DNA of 64,000 nt, from assembly GCA_036873135.1 (NCBI GenBank), contig JAPTYO010000002.1, forward strand, positions 2,934,952 through 2,998,951, read 5' to 3'. The position numbers were made by a program, and so were the translations under genes. This DNA is from Clarkia xantiana subsp. parviflora (taxonomy: Eukaryota; Streptophyta; Magnoliopsida; Myrtales; Onagraceae). Of the stretch, positions 1 to 10,186 are shown one piece after another (the first letter of the stretch is position 1; each line of letters opens with the position of its first letter). The notes under the pieces were generated by a model, which worked only from the letters and a program-made list of their open reading frames with translations, was not told where the DNA came from and ran no database searches.

Positions 1-256
1 GAAGCTCGAAAAGGTGAAAAAGCTGATACATCATACAGCAACAAGATCTACGCATCTATATTACAAGAGCAATCGAAAATCGGAATATTGAAAAGATTTA
101 TCAGTTAGACGACAGACCGATTCGAAGACCACGGCCAGAGTAGAAATAAACCGGGGAGAGCACACCGACAAAGAAAAGGACGGCGAGAGGTAGAAACGAT
201 CCACAGGGCAAGCACCGGCGGTCTCCGGCAGCGGAGGGCACCCGCCTCAACTCCAT
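1..256 (-). CDS. Possible first coding exon of a leftward gene, cut by window edge
   Basis: An ATG at 256 on the minus strand opens a 51-codon frame beginning MELRRVPSAAGDRR. It has a basic, Cys-containing start followed by a hydrophobic run (about residues 21-41, FLPLAVLFFVGVLSPVYFY) and a short basic stretch, the pattern of a signal anchor of a type II membrane protein. The frame stops at TGA near 102, so a splice donor before that point (for example the GT near 119) would be needed to continue the protein beyond the window. The layout recalls Golgi glycosyltransferases of the GAUT type, but that is only a resemblance and no catalytic part is visible. The GC-rich composition of 180-256 against an AT-rich surround favours a real exon. 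It could also be a 5' leader. Confidence 0.3.
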
Positions 257-1059
257 TTCAGAATCAGAACCTGGCATCAACGAAACAAGAGAATGTAAGA
301 CAGTGGAACCGCATGCGAGCTGGAATCCCAGTCAAGAAAAAAAGACATGAATTTACAGGTCAAATCATGCAGCGATCTTGCTGATTGAGATGCCGCGATG
401 GGGATGGCACCTTCGGTGCTTGCTTCTTTGAGTATACCAATGAAGGATCCAGAAAGAGAATGATTGTGGTTTCGGGGAGAAAGGAAGAGTGGAAAGTGAA
501 AGCAAAACAAAGTGGAGGAGGATGGGTGACCGACCAATAATCGATCGAGACTGTTGATCAATTAATTAATCTTTGATATGGAAATTTAGTACACTAACTA
601 ATCATAGGAGTTAGTCACACCCTCAAAGTCACTCTAACTTACCATTTTGGCGCATCCACGACTCCATGTCATTTATTAGTACAGTCCATTCCATACATAC
701 TCCATGGCACCGCACCATCTAGTCTCAAATCCAGACTAGTAATCCAGTCAGAGGTTAGCTGGATGTTCAACTTAAGACTGCAATTCACAAATAGTTGTAA
801 GAATACTTAAAAAATAAAAGTAGGAATTTGGTATCATGATGAAAATATTTTTTTTTTCAACTTTCAAGACATAATAAATTAAGATATTTATTTGCAAATA
901 AAAATCTCAATTCACATTTTCAAAGAATAATCATTTTTTTACCCATCCTAAGAATGACTATATTCTAATATATATTTCATTTACCAAATTAAATCATAAA
1001 CTGAGTTCGAAATTTGTAAATTGATATAAAAAGTCAATCCCTCTACTTTGAGTTCCCGA
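257..1059. other. Intergenic, no gene seen
   Basis: Likely 5' leader and promoter of the possible left-edge gene up to about 560, then AT-rich sequence with poly-T and poly-A runs. A 94-codon open frame on the minus strand (277-561) begins with TTG, resembles nothing I know and is probably chance. Confidence 0.4.
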
Positions 1060-1486
1060 AAAAAAACATATTTAGTGTTTCGGGTTTACTTTATCTGTCA
1101 ATTTGGTGTTTATTTCGGGTTTTAATTTTGTTGATATTTAATATCTCCGTCAAATTTTGTGTTAAATTTAACAGAAACTGGATATGTGTTAGTCACATGA
1201 CTGAATAAATTTGAAAATTCCTAAAATACCCCAAAAATGCTCGGAATCGCCATAATCGGTCAGCCCGGAATCAGAGGTGGGTGGCCGAAATCGGACGGGT
1301 GGCTTTTAAAAAAAAAGTATAAGGAGCAAATTTGTTTTTGCATCTCACTCAAAGTTAGCCCAAAATTGGACGGATAACAAAATCGCAACAAAATTGAAAC
1401 ATAGGACACTAAATGTTAACAATTTAATCATGAGACACCAAATTGACATTAGAGATAATCCTGGGACACTAAATAAGATTTTTTTT
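1060..1486. mobile_element. Long-TIR DNA element E1
   Basis: The left arm (about 1060-1160) and the reverse complement of the right arm (about 1340-1486) align over roughly 100 bases. Both carry a TATTTAGTGT motif, then GTCAATTTGGTGT, then a CCGTCCAATTTT-type stretch. The core (about 1240-1310) is GC-rich. The right end touches the left end of the next element at 1488. No transposase is encoded, so this is a non-autonomous element. No clean target duplication is visible. Confidence 0.6.
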
Positions 1487-1487
1487 G

Positions 1488-2121
1488 TTAATAACTAATA
1501 AACTGTCTGATGTTTGACCCATGTTGAAATATGGTGTCCGTTGTAGAAATTGACTATCCCAAGTTTGGTGTTTGTTAAAATTTGGTGTCTACGTCTATCT
1601 TGGGTTAAGTCGAACTAACGTGTATCACGTGACCGTCATGTGAGTTCGATAAAATGGATATTCCATAAATGTCCCTCCATAAAAAAATTGACCTTCAATT
1701 ACCTAGTGAATTGACGAAACTACCCCTCCTAGCTAAATCAACAACTATAGGATTTTTGGGTGGTGGTCGGCCGGAGTAGGGTGTTTGACGGTCAGAGTTG
1801 GGTGGTGGCCGCCGGATTTGGGCGTGGCCGGCCGGAGTTGGGTGGTGGCTGCCAATTTGGGCGGTGGCCGCCGAAGTTGGGTGGTGGCCTGCCGGAGTTG
1901 GGTGGTGGTCGTTTTGAGTCTAGGGTAATTTTGTCAATTCATATTTAGTAGAAATGGCAATTCCGACTTTACTTTTCGCAAAATTCTATCAAAATTAACA
2001 TTAACTTTGGACGGAATACCAAATTTCAACAAAGTCCAAACCTCCGACAGTCAATTTCAACACTTTAAAGTTCAAACATCAAATTTCAATACAGATCAAA
2101 TCACAGTTTATTAGTTATTAA
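1488..2121 (+). mobile_element. Long-TIR DNA element E2 with 21-bp GC-rich minisatellite core
   Basis: The ends are inverted copies of TTAATAACTAATAAACTGT, and the arms stay similar for about 120 bases, including a TTGTTAAAATTTGGTGT-like block. The core (about 1755-1915) is a minisatellite of roughly 21-base units reading GGAGTTGGGTGGTGGCCGGC. This yields an open frame of ELGGGRP-like heptads that I regard as non-genic. The arms contain a CACGTGAC motif. Both flanks are T-runs, so a target duplication cannot be judged. The same element recurs inverted at 5855-6378. Confidence 0.7.
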
Positions 2122-2132
2122 TTTTTTTTTTT

Positions 2133-2136
<4 letters not shown>

Positions 2137-2169
<33 letters not shown>
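2137..2169. repeat. (AT)n microsatellite
   Basis: Uninterrupted AT dinucleotide run just outside the right end of E2, between that element and the 3' end of the SAP18 gene. Confidence 0.9.
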
Positions 2170-2172
<3 letters not shown>

Positions 2173-2524
2173 TAAAATAGAAGTCATACACATTTCGAAA
2201 TAGATTTAGAACACAAACTCAATGACATGAGCTGTAATTTTCATCAACTTTGAAAGGGTTCTTGTAGCCCTCACAATCGAAATGGGTGAATTCAAATAAT
2301 TTTCCTATTTAAAAGGATATCAGAAGTCAGAAAATTGGATTCACTAAGCTGCAGATGGTTAATCCAATATCCATTACATCTACATTAGGCAAACAAGAAA
2401 GTTCTAACATTGTATTGCTGTTACAACATCAATCGGCTGGATCCAGAAACATTAGCAGTAATACTGCTACAGGATAGATGTTTTCTGCAACATTTTCAAC
2501 AGAAACCAGCCTTGGATATCGTCT

Positions 2525-4616
2525 CTAGAGTATTGCTACGTCCAAGTAATCTCCAATCTACACATGAAGATTAGGCAAAATTATATAAGAACTTGATACT
2601 TTTCAACGATTGTTATTTAACATACAACGAAACAAATGTTCACCTGAAAGCTTAGCTCGGCCAATGTCTTTTCATCGTCTATTCGCCTATTTCCGAAAGA
2701 AAACGTCTTCCCCACCTTCATTTAAATAATCAAAAGAAAGGGAAGAAACGTGAAGCTGATGCGACTTGAATCATGATCCATAACGATGATTTGCGATACT
2801 TGTTATCCATATGACAATTAAAAGGCTATGGACTAATACAAAAATGTGGAATAATTTACCTCTTTGACCACAAAACGGCCATTTCTATCCGGATAAACAA
2901 AAGCAAATGAAAGTTTTGCATCCTTTCTCCTTGCTTCTGGAGCTACCTCTTTAACCTATGGATAAAAGTATTGTGATAAATAAAAAATATTGGCCAAAAA
3001 AATAACAAACAAGAAACAGCTCACTAAATATTTCAAGAAATAGAAATCATAATTCAAAAAGAAGTAGGAAGCTATAGAAGGTAAATTAGGTAATACAAAT
3101 TAGCAGAAAGAAAATTCATTGAAAAATCTTATACAACAGAATACTGCATCCTGCAATTTGGGTTAAGATTGATTTTCAGTTTAAACTAGACCGGAGAAGC
3201 TCAGAGTATAATCACGACATAGCCTAAGGTTCCTAATTAAAGCACAAATTGATTCTGATTAAACTTACCAGGTCAGTAAGCTCACGGAGAGTAGCATCCT
3301 TCCATGTATATATCTGAACCTCATCTTTGGGTTCCTTGCCTCTCACAGCAAAATCCTCCTTCATATGATGACCACCAACCTGCCAATTTTGAACAATCAT
3401 GAGTACTGCGACAATTATCTGAAAGAACCAAATGAACTCAACATTGAAGATTAATTAATGGCAGGAAACCCAGGATCAGACCTTATTACTAATCAAGAGT
3501 AGGGCTAATGGCAAGCAATTCCGGAACCCTACTCAGTCCAACACCAACACTTGAGAAATACAAGGCTAACAGTAACACCACAGAGCCTTTAACAAATAGA
3601 ATGTTCGGCTTTCCGAGAACATTACATATGCTAACTAAACTTCAGTTTACAGCCATGACTTCTACCAACAAATATTTTTTTAAACAACCATGACCAATGT
3701 TCTACATTTTCTGTTCATCTTCATTCTCGGATGTTTCAGGGAAAGTAAGAAATTATGATGCCAAATTGCCAATACATATGGAATAATGATAGGATTCTTA
3801 TACTTTAATCTTTAGCATCATCCTTACATCAAGAGGGCTGTAGTTAAAATCGGTCTGCACAGCAGCTATGACTATAGCCAACTTCCTAAATTGTTAATTC
3901 ATTAATTTTTCTTCAGAAATGTTTTGGTTGATCATATCTGTCCTTTAAAGGAACTGAAGCAATATTTGTATTTTTATGTGAGTAGGAGAATGAAGCTAAA
4001 CAGCGATTCATTTCAAAGAGATGAACTCTCCGTATGCAAATAAAGCTATATAGCTCATTGTAATGTATGAAACTAGATAAATTCCAGCTGAGAAGCAAAG
4101 ACAAGAAATTGAGATCATCAATCAAAGGAGCTTACCTTCGTGAAAACCCGAAGCAATAGCGGACATGTCTGCATTTCCAAATTCCAACAGAGAATGAGCT
4201 CAGTACAAAGCACAATTATATAATAAGATAATACAAATTTGGAGTGAATTGTATCAACCAAGCAAATATGAACTTTTTGCCACACACAGTAGGTATTCTA
4301 TGCAGCCAATTGTCAAAGACCAATTTTTTTTTTTTTGCCAAAAAAGACCAAATACAAAAAATTAGAACGGAACTGGTTGTGCAATCGAAACTTTCTCCAC
4401 CATTGGAAACCTCAAACCCTAGTACACCGAGCTAGAGAAACAAACATTCACCCACAGATTCTAAATGTTGGAAGACGGACAAGGGGGTAGTGAAGAAAGA
4501 CGCACCTTTTCGCGCTCCACGGGTTCGAAACGAGGACGAGGAGGTGGCGGAGGCGGGCCGCCCCTTTCCGGCGGAGGAAAGGATCGACCACCATGTCGCC
4601 TTGATGCGTCAGCCAT
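2525..4616 (-). CDS. SAP18: SAP18-like histone deacetylase complex subunit
   Basis: Six exons on the minus strand: 4616-4506, 4168-4136, 3379-3269, 2955-2860, 2715-2644 and 2557-2525. All introns are GT-AG and all phases are 0, giving 151 residues, about the size of plant SAP18. The protein starts MADASRRHGGRSFPPPERGG with a proline-rich, disordered N-terminus (1-37). The ubiquitin-like SAP18 fold follows, with family-typical stretches VRGKEPKDEVQIYTWKD, TLRELTDLVKEV, LSFAFVYPD and the C-terminal IGDYLDVAIL. In plants SAP18 links the Sin3/histone deacetylase and ASAP splicing-associated complexes and acts in transcriptional repression, including under salt stress and ABA (family knowledge). 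It stands alone; E2 and E3 sit on either side in inverted orientation, and E4 lies about 190 bases upstream of the start codon. Confidence 0.93.
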
Positions 4617-4806
4617 CGGTATCTTCTCGAAGTTTCTTTTCTTCCTTCAGCAGAATTCACAGATATACAACTTAGGTCACAGACTCACACACACTTCACA
4701 ATTTACAAAAGTCAAAACCAAACAAAAGGCATTTACTGTTCGCAAAAAAAAAAAACATTTACCAAAAAAACATTGATTAATTTTTATTTTGGCTAGTGAT
4801 TAATTA

Positions 4807-5386
4807 GGATAAGAATCTAAAAAGTGTCTCAAGTTTGACCATTGTGTCAGTTTGGTGTCTCTAATTTAAAACGTCCCAAGTTTCAGTATTGTTGTCATTT
4901 AGGTTTCTCTTAGTTTTTTGGTTAATTTAACATACTGAGTTGAAAATGCTATTTTGCCTCCTTTTTTTTTTTCAAAATCTCTTATTCAGGCCACCTACCT
5001 CTGATTTCGGCCAGCAACAGCTCCACCACCACCACCAGCATCAACTCCAACAGCAACAACAGCAGCAACTCCAGAAGTAGTAGCAGCAATAGCTCCCGCA
5101 GCAAAGGTAACCAGAGAGAGAGATCCCCAGTAGTGGCCGGAGTTGACCGGAAAATGATCGGAGATGGCAGTGATTCCGGCCAAATGGGGGTAATTTTGGC
5201 ACTTTAATTTTTATTCGGTCACATGACCATCACGTGACCTGATTCCGTCCAACTTAACCTCAGAATTTGACGGAGACACCAAATAGCAACATATATGAAA
5301 CTTGGGAGTTGGGACAGTCAATTTCGTACTCAAATACCAAACTGAAATATGAGGTAAACTTGTGACAGTTTTTAGGTTCTTAATCC
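4807..5386. mobile_element. Long-TIR DNA element E4 upstream of SAP18
   Basis: The left end GGATAAGAATCTAAAAAGTG matches the reverse complement of the right end (GGATTAAGAACCTAAAAACT) and the arms stay similar for about 60-100 bases. The right arm carries CACATGACCATCACGTGACC. The core (about 4985-5190) is GC-rich and CAC/CAG-rich. An open frame there (4995-5183, minus) reads as an Ala/Val/Gly-rich low-complexity peptide and is probably not a gene. No matching flanking duplication was found. Confidence 0.6.
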
Positions 5387-5854
5387 GCATACATAAAGCA
5401 GAGTTTAAATAAAATTTCTTAGTCCTAAAATGTTTTGTAACTGTGATAAAAAAAAAAAAAAAAACTAATTTATTTTAAAAACTAGAACTATAAAATTTAT
5501 TCGAATTATGTTTTATCCATAAATTTAAATGACTTTAAAGGTAAATATATTTCATGTTAATAAATAGAAAATATAAAAAATAAAAATAACTTTGTATATA
5601 TTATATTAGTATGATTATTAAGAACTTGACTGGAAAAATGTATATATTTTTTATTTAACGCTGGGTAACTCATTTTTTTTATTATGTTTATTAGTTAGTG
5701 GGAAAAAAAAGTGTATTATTATCATATAGTTATTACTTATGATTTAAAATTAACTAATAATACAATCATAAAAAGTCATTCTGAAATGTAGTAGTTAATT
5801 ATTCATACCTTTATAATATATAATATAATATTTTAGTTAAGATATAATTTTAAT
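5387..5854. other. AT-rich spacer
   Basis: Highly AT-rich sequence with a poly-A run near 5450-5464. Nothing coding or structured was recognised. Confidence 0.6.
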
Positions 5855-6378
5855 TTGGACTTTATTAAAATTTGGTTTTTTTGTTCAAAATTGCTATTAA
5901 TTTTGACAAAATGTAGCGAAAAGACATAATTGCCATTTCTACTAAATATGAAATGACGAAATTAACCCTATAGTCAAATTAAAACATCCACCACCCAACT
6001 CCGACCACCACCCAACTCCGGTCGGCCATCACCCAACTCCGGCCGGCCACAACCCAACTCCAGCCGGCCACAACCCAACCCCGGCAGGCCACCACCCAAC
6101 TCCGTCCGGCCACCACCCAAAAACCCTATAGTTGCTGATTTAGCTAGGAGGGGTAATTTCGTCAATTTGCTAGGTAATGGAAGGTCAGATTTTTCATGGA
6201 GGGGCATTTTTGGAATATCCATTTTATCAAGTTCACTTGACGATCACGTGATACACTTCCGCTCGACTTAACCCAAAAATAGACGCAGACACCAAATTGC
6301 AACAAACACCAAACCTGAGACAGTCAATTTCAACGAAGGACACCTGATTTCAACAATGGTCAAACCTCAAACAGTTTA
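5855..6378 (-). mobile_element. Long-TIR DNA element E3, inverted copy of E2, split by a retrotransposon
   Basis: Read on the minus strand, this matches E2 through the right arm, the line ending CCCCTCCTAGCTAAATCA, the 21-base GC-rich minisatellite (about 5985-6125) and the left arm. The outermost right end, TTAGTTATTAA, lies at 9581-9591, on the far side of the copia insertion at 6379-9575. In E2 the equivalent CAGTTTATTAGTTATTAA is continuous, which pins the insertion point. The left terminus is not preserved. The 5974-6222 open frame is the minisatellite. Confidence 0.7.
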
Positions 6379-6622
6379 TGTTGGAAAATTAAGTAAACTT
6401 GTTTAAGTTCAATGCATTGGTGAGTTCATGGATTTAGAGTTACATGCATTTGATAGAAACTAGAGCCATGCATTTAGAGATACAATGCATTTAAGATCTT
6501 CCATATGTACCTATATATATGTGATCAAATGAATGAAAATCACCAAATTGAGCAGACGAACAACAAGTCTCTCATTCCCTCTCCACATATCTCCCACACA
6601 AACATACATTCATACACCAACA
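6379..6622 (+). repeat. 5' LTR of copia element
   Basis: A 244-base repeat, TGTTGG...CCAACA, nearly identical to 9334-9575. It ends directly before the primer-binding site. Confidence 0.92.
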
Positions 6623-7368
6623 AGTGGTATCAGAGTCAAGTCCAAAGATCGTGATGGCTCGACAAGCACGCAAGTGCCAAGATTGACAAAGGACAACTAT
6701 GATAGGTGGTGTATCCAAATGAAGGCCTTATTGGGATCACTTGACGAGTGGGAGCTCGTGGAGACCGAGTTTGAGGAACCCGAAGTGACCGCAGAGATGA
6801 CAAAAGAAGATAATGATGAATTAAATGAGCAACAAAAGAAAGAGAAGAAGACCTTGTTCACAATATATCAAGGTCTTGATGAAGTCACGTTCGAGATAGT
6901 CGCTCTGACCGAGACATCATACGAAGCATGAGGAATACACCAAAAAGCGTTCGGTGGCGTCGAAAAGGTAAAGAAAATTCGCCTACAAGCTCTCCGTGCT
7001 CAATTCGAGTCCCTCCATCAAGAAAACTCGGAATCTACCTCCTACTATTTCACGAGGGGTCATTTCAATCACGCATCAAATGCGGAGAAATACAGAAAAT
7101 TTGGAAGATGTTCGAGTCATAGAGAAGATCTTGAGATCCCTCTATCCTAAGTTCGACATTGTGGTCGTGGCGATCGAAGAGTCCAAAGACTTAGAAGAGA
7201 TGACCGTTGAGCAACTCATGGGTTCTCTACAAGCCCATGAATAACGACTTATGAAGAGATGAGAAGATAAATCTTTGGAGCAAACTTTACAAGCGAAGGT
7301 GACGTTGAAGAATAACAAATCTAGAGGCGGCTTCCAAAGAGGAAGATTCACAACACAGAGAATAAGAG

Positions 7369-8586
7369 GTGGTCGAACAACAACCACCAACGAAGCCGAC
7401 GATGATGGAGAGTCGATTCAAGAAGGAGATTGAGGAAGAGGTCGCGGTCGTGGCCGCGGAAGAGGTCATGGTGGATGGAACAAATCGGAAGTTCAATGTT
7501 ATGTGTGCAAAAAAATACGGCCATTATGCAGCGGAGTGTTGGTATAACACTGACTTTGAGGAAGAAAATGCGAACTTCATGGAGAAGATTGACGACGATA
7601 GAGTTCTTTTGATGGCATACAATCAAGTGGAGGAGACGGAGTCCAACACATGGTTCGTCGACACGGGAGCTTCCAACCACATGTGCGGAAGAAATGAGTT
7701 CTTTGCGGAGCTCGATGAAAGACACGGTGGGCACATCTCCTTTGACGATCTTTCCCAACACTCAATTAAATGGAAAGGTAAAGTTCTCTTTGAACTCAAG
7801 AACGGACGGAAGTTGTGCATCACCAATGTTTATTTTGTTCCCGACATGAAGAACAATATTTTAAGTGTCAGACAATTGCTCGAGAAGGGATACGACGTTC
7901 AGATGAAGGAGAATACACTCACTATCCGTGATAATAACAATAATGTTATCACGAATGTAGTCATGACGAAGAATCGAATGTCCCCGTTGGAGTTAAAGAT
8001 CAATGAGCAGAATTGTTTGAAGGTGACAGCCATAGATAACTCGACTCTTTGGCATCTCCGGTATGGCCATCTGAATTTCGCGGCGCTGAAATATTGGAGA
8101 AGAAAAACATGGTCAGAGGCTTGTCGAAGATCGATCGTCCCAATGGCGTATGTGAAACTTGTGTTGTCGGGAAGCAAGAAAGAAGACCATTCAAGAAATA
8201 TTCATCGAAGAGAGCAACCGGGTGTCTCGATTTAGTACATTCGTACATTCTGATGTGTGCGGACCGATAAGCCCATGTCCATTGGCGGAAATAAGTATTT
8301 CTTGACATTTACCGATGATTATAGTGGCAATACTTGGATTTATATGATGAAGTAGAAGAGCGAAGTCTTGACGAAGTTTAAGGAGTTCAAGAATATGGTC
8401 GAGAAACAAAGCGGTCGTAATTTGAAGTGCTTGCGAACCGATCGAGGATGCGAGTACACTTCGCGCGAGTTTGAAATTTTTTGCAAAGAGAACGGGATCG
8501 TGCATCAACTCACCATGCAGCAAACCCCACAACAAAATGGAGTCACCGAGAGAAAGAACCGGCGATCTTGAATTTAGTTCGGTGCA
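7369..8586 (+). pseudogene. Broken copia gag-protease-integrase reading frame
   Basis: The longest surviving frame (7369-8235) holds the end of gag, a CCHC knuckle whose first cysteine pair is out of frame by one base at an A-run, the aspartic protease signature DTGASNH, and the GAG-pre-integrase motif. The integrase core continues in another frame, with an in-frame TAG near 8353. It includes LRTDRGCEYTSREFE and TPQQNGVTERKN, the usual integrase active-site surroundings. A further in-frame TGA follows the MTPDEA motif near 8703. This copy cannot encode working proteins. Confidence 0.85.
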
Positions 8587-9333
8587 TGTTGAAGGAGAGA
8601 GATGTTCCGAAAGAATTTCGGGAAGACGTTGTTGTTACCGCAGTTTATTTTCTTAACAGGTTTCCAACCAAGCGAATTGGAGATATGACACCGGATGAGG
8701 CATGAAGTAAGAAGAAGTCGTGCATCGATCATCTTCGAGTTTTCGGGTATGTGTCATATCCAAAATTGCAAGGAAGTCAGAAGTGTGTCATGCTCGGATA
8801 TGACGATAATTCAAGCGGCTACAAGTTATACAACCCCGCCACAAAGAGGATTGTGATCTCAAGGGATGTCGAGTTCAACGAAAGATAAGCGTGAGTTGGG
8901 AGATAAATAATGACCAACCAAAACAGGTTATAGAAGTAGAAGAGTCTCAAACAAAAGAAGGCTGACGTGTTGAGTTCCAAGAACTAGTATCACCCCCACA
9001 CGCTGCTACTCAACAGGAAGAAAACGACTCGAGTGAATCACCGGTGCTGAAGATAAGGCGGACTCAAGACGTATACGATTCCGCGCAAGTCGTTGATGTG
9101 AATGAGGATGAAGAAATGTATGGTAATCTATCTCTCTGCAGGATGTGAAGTCAAAGACTATGTGGAGAAAGAAAAAGACGACAGCGCATGGAAGATTCAA
9201 AGATCGTAGAGTGCGAAGACATAGATGGAGTACGGGTTGTCGACAAAGACAATCAAGAAAAGACCACCTAGTTACAAGGAGAAGTCATGAAGATCGTATG
9301 GACGACAACGGAAGTAACAAGTTTAAGGGGGGA

Positions 9334-9575
9334 TGTTCGAAAATTAAGTAAACTTGTTTAGGTTCAATGCATTAGTAAGTTCATGTATTTAGAGTTACAT
9401 GCATTTGATAGAAACTAGATTTATGCATTTAGAGATACAAAATATTTAAGGTCTTCCATATGTACCTATATATATGTGATCAAATGAAGGAGAAATCATC
9501 AAGTTTAGTAGACAAAAAACAAGTCTCTCATTCTCTCCCCAAATATCTCCACACACATACATTCATACACTAACA
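9334..9575 (+). repeat. 3' LTR of copia element
   Basis: A 242-base copy of the 5' LTR with about a dozen differences, TGTTCG...CTAACA. It is followed by TTTTA and the remaining end of element E3. Confidence 0.92.
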
Positions 9576-9591
9576 TTTTATTAGTTATTAA

Positions 9592-10186
9592 TCCTAATTT
9601 TTTTAAATACCGCAGATTAATTTTCAAGGGCTTTACGGTGAAATTGCTTCACCGGATACCGTTTTATAGAGCAATAATATATCCACAACTTCATGAAAAT
9701 TCACGTTATAGTCCTTCAACTCTTCATCTTCTGATAATTCTACATTTTAGCGAGATTGAAGGAATTGCCATGCTCAGAGACCGACCATCCACTGAATTAT
9801 TTTCAACTCCTTCCATGCATGGAGTTTCATTTCTGGTCTCAGTTTTGATGTTTCAATATCTTCTTCAACTCTCTCTCTCTCCTTAAACTTCTCTATCTTT
9901 TTAGATAATCTTCTTAATCAACTCAAGGAATTCCAGGAAGGACCGATTCATCGTCATCATCAATCGGTCAATCTTAAACACGGTAATGGTCATTCTCCTG
10001 TGTCTTAATTACAAGCAAATCTGGTGATTTCTTTAGCTAGAATCATGGTTTCTTGATGTCCAAGCAACCTATCATTAACTTCATCTCTAATCATTTGACA
10101 TTTTCTCCCCTTTATAGGTTGATTTGGATCGATCCCCGAATCGGAATTGATCATTGTTGTAATCTCTGGATAATTGAATCATATTG
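9592..10186 (+). promoter_or_regulatory. Upstream and 5' leader region of the PLD beta gene
   Basis: No other gene is seen here. A CT-rich block (TCTCTCTCTCTCC near 9870-9883), common in plant 5' leaders, lies about 300 bases before the start codon. The exact transcription start cannot be read. Confidence 0.35.

Larger units (their letters stand above)
6379..9575 (+). mobile_element. Ty1/copia LTR retrotransposon lacking RT-RNase H
   Basis: LTRs 6379-6622 and 9334-9575 begin TGTT and end AACA. A primer-binding site TGGTATCAGAG follows the first LTR (6625), and a polypurine tract AAGGGGGGA precedes the second. The flanking 5-mers GTTTA and TTTTA are a probable target duplication with one change. 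Inside are remnants of gag (VPRLTKDNYDRWCIQMKALL-type, about 6650-7250), a zinc knuckle (about 7495-7545), protease (TWFVDTGASNHM, about 7650), a pre-integrase motif (LWHLRYGHLN, about 8047) and integrase (about 8260-8580). A capsid-like tail follows to about 8886. Stops and frameshifts break every domain. Reverse transcriptase and RNase H are absent: only about 450 bases of unassigned sequence separate the last integrase-side motif from the polypurine tract. Confidence 0.92.

Noticed and set aside
277..561. 94-codon leftward protein
   Set aside because: Begins with TTG, has no family resemblance and lies in a likely leader region.
5974..6222. Gly-rich protein of ELGGGRP repeats
   Set aside because: It is the 21-bp minisatellite of element E3; the period is a multiple of three, so it stays open by chance.
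10184..10186. Upstream extension of PLD beta to a start at 10184
   Set aside because: The codon is TTG. The first ATG in frame is 10187 and matches the expected M-D-N-Y-G start context.
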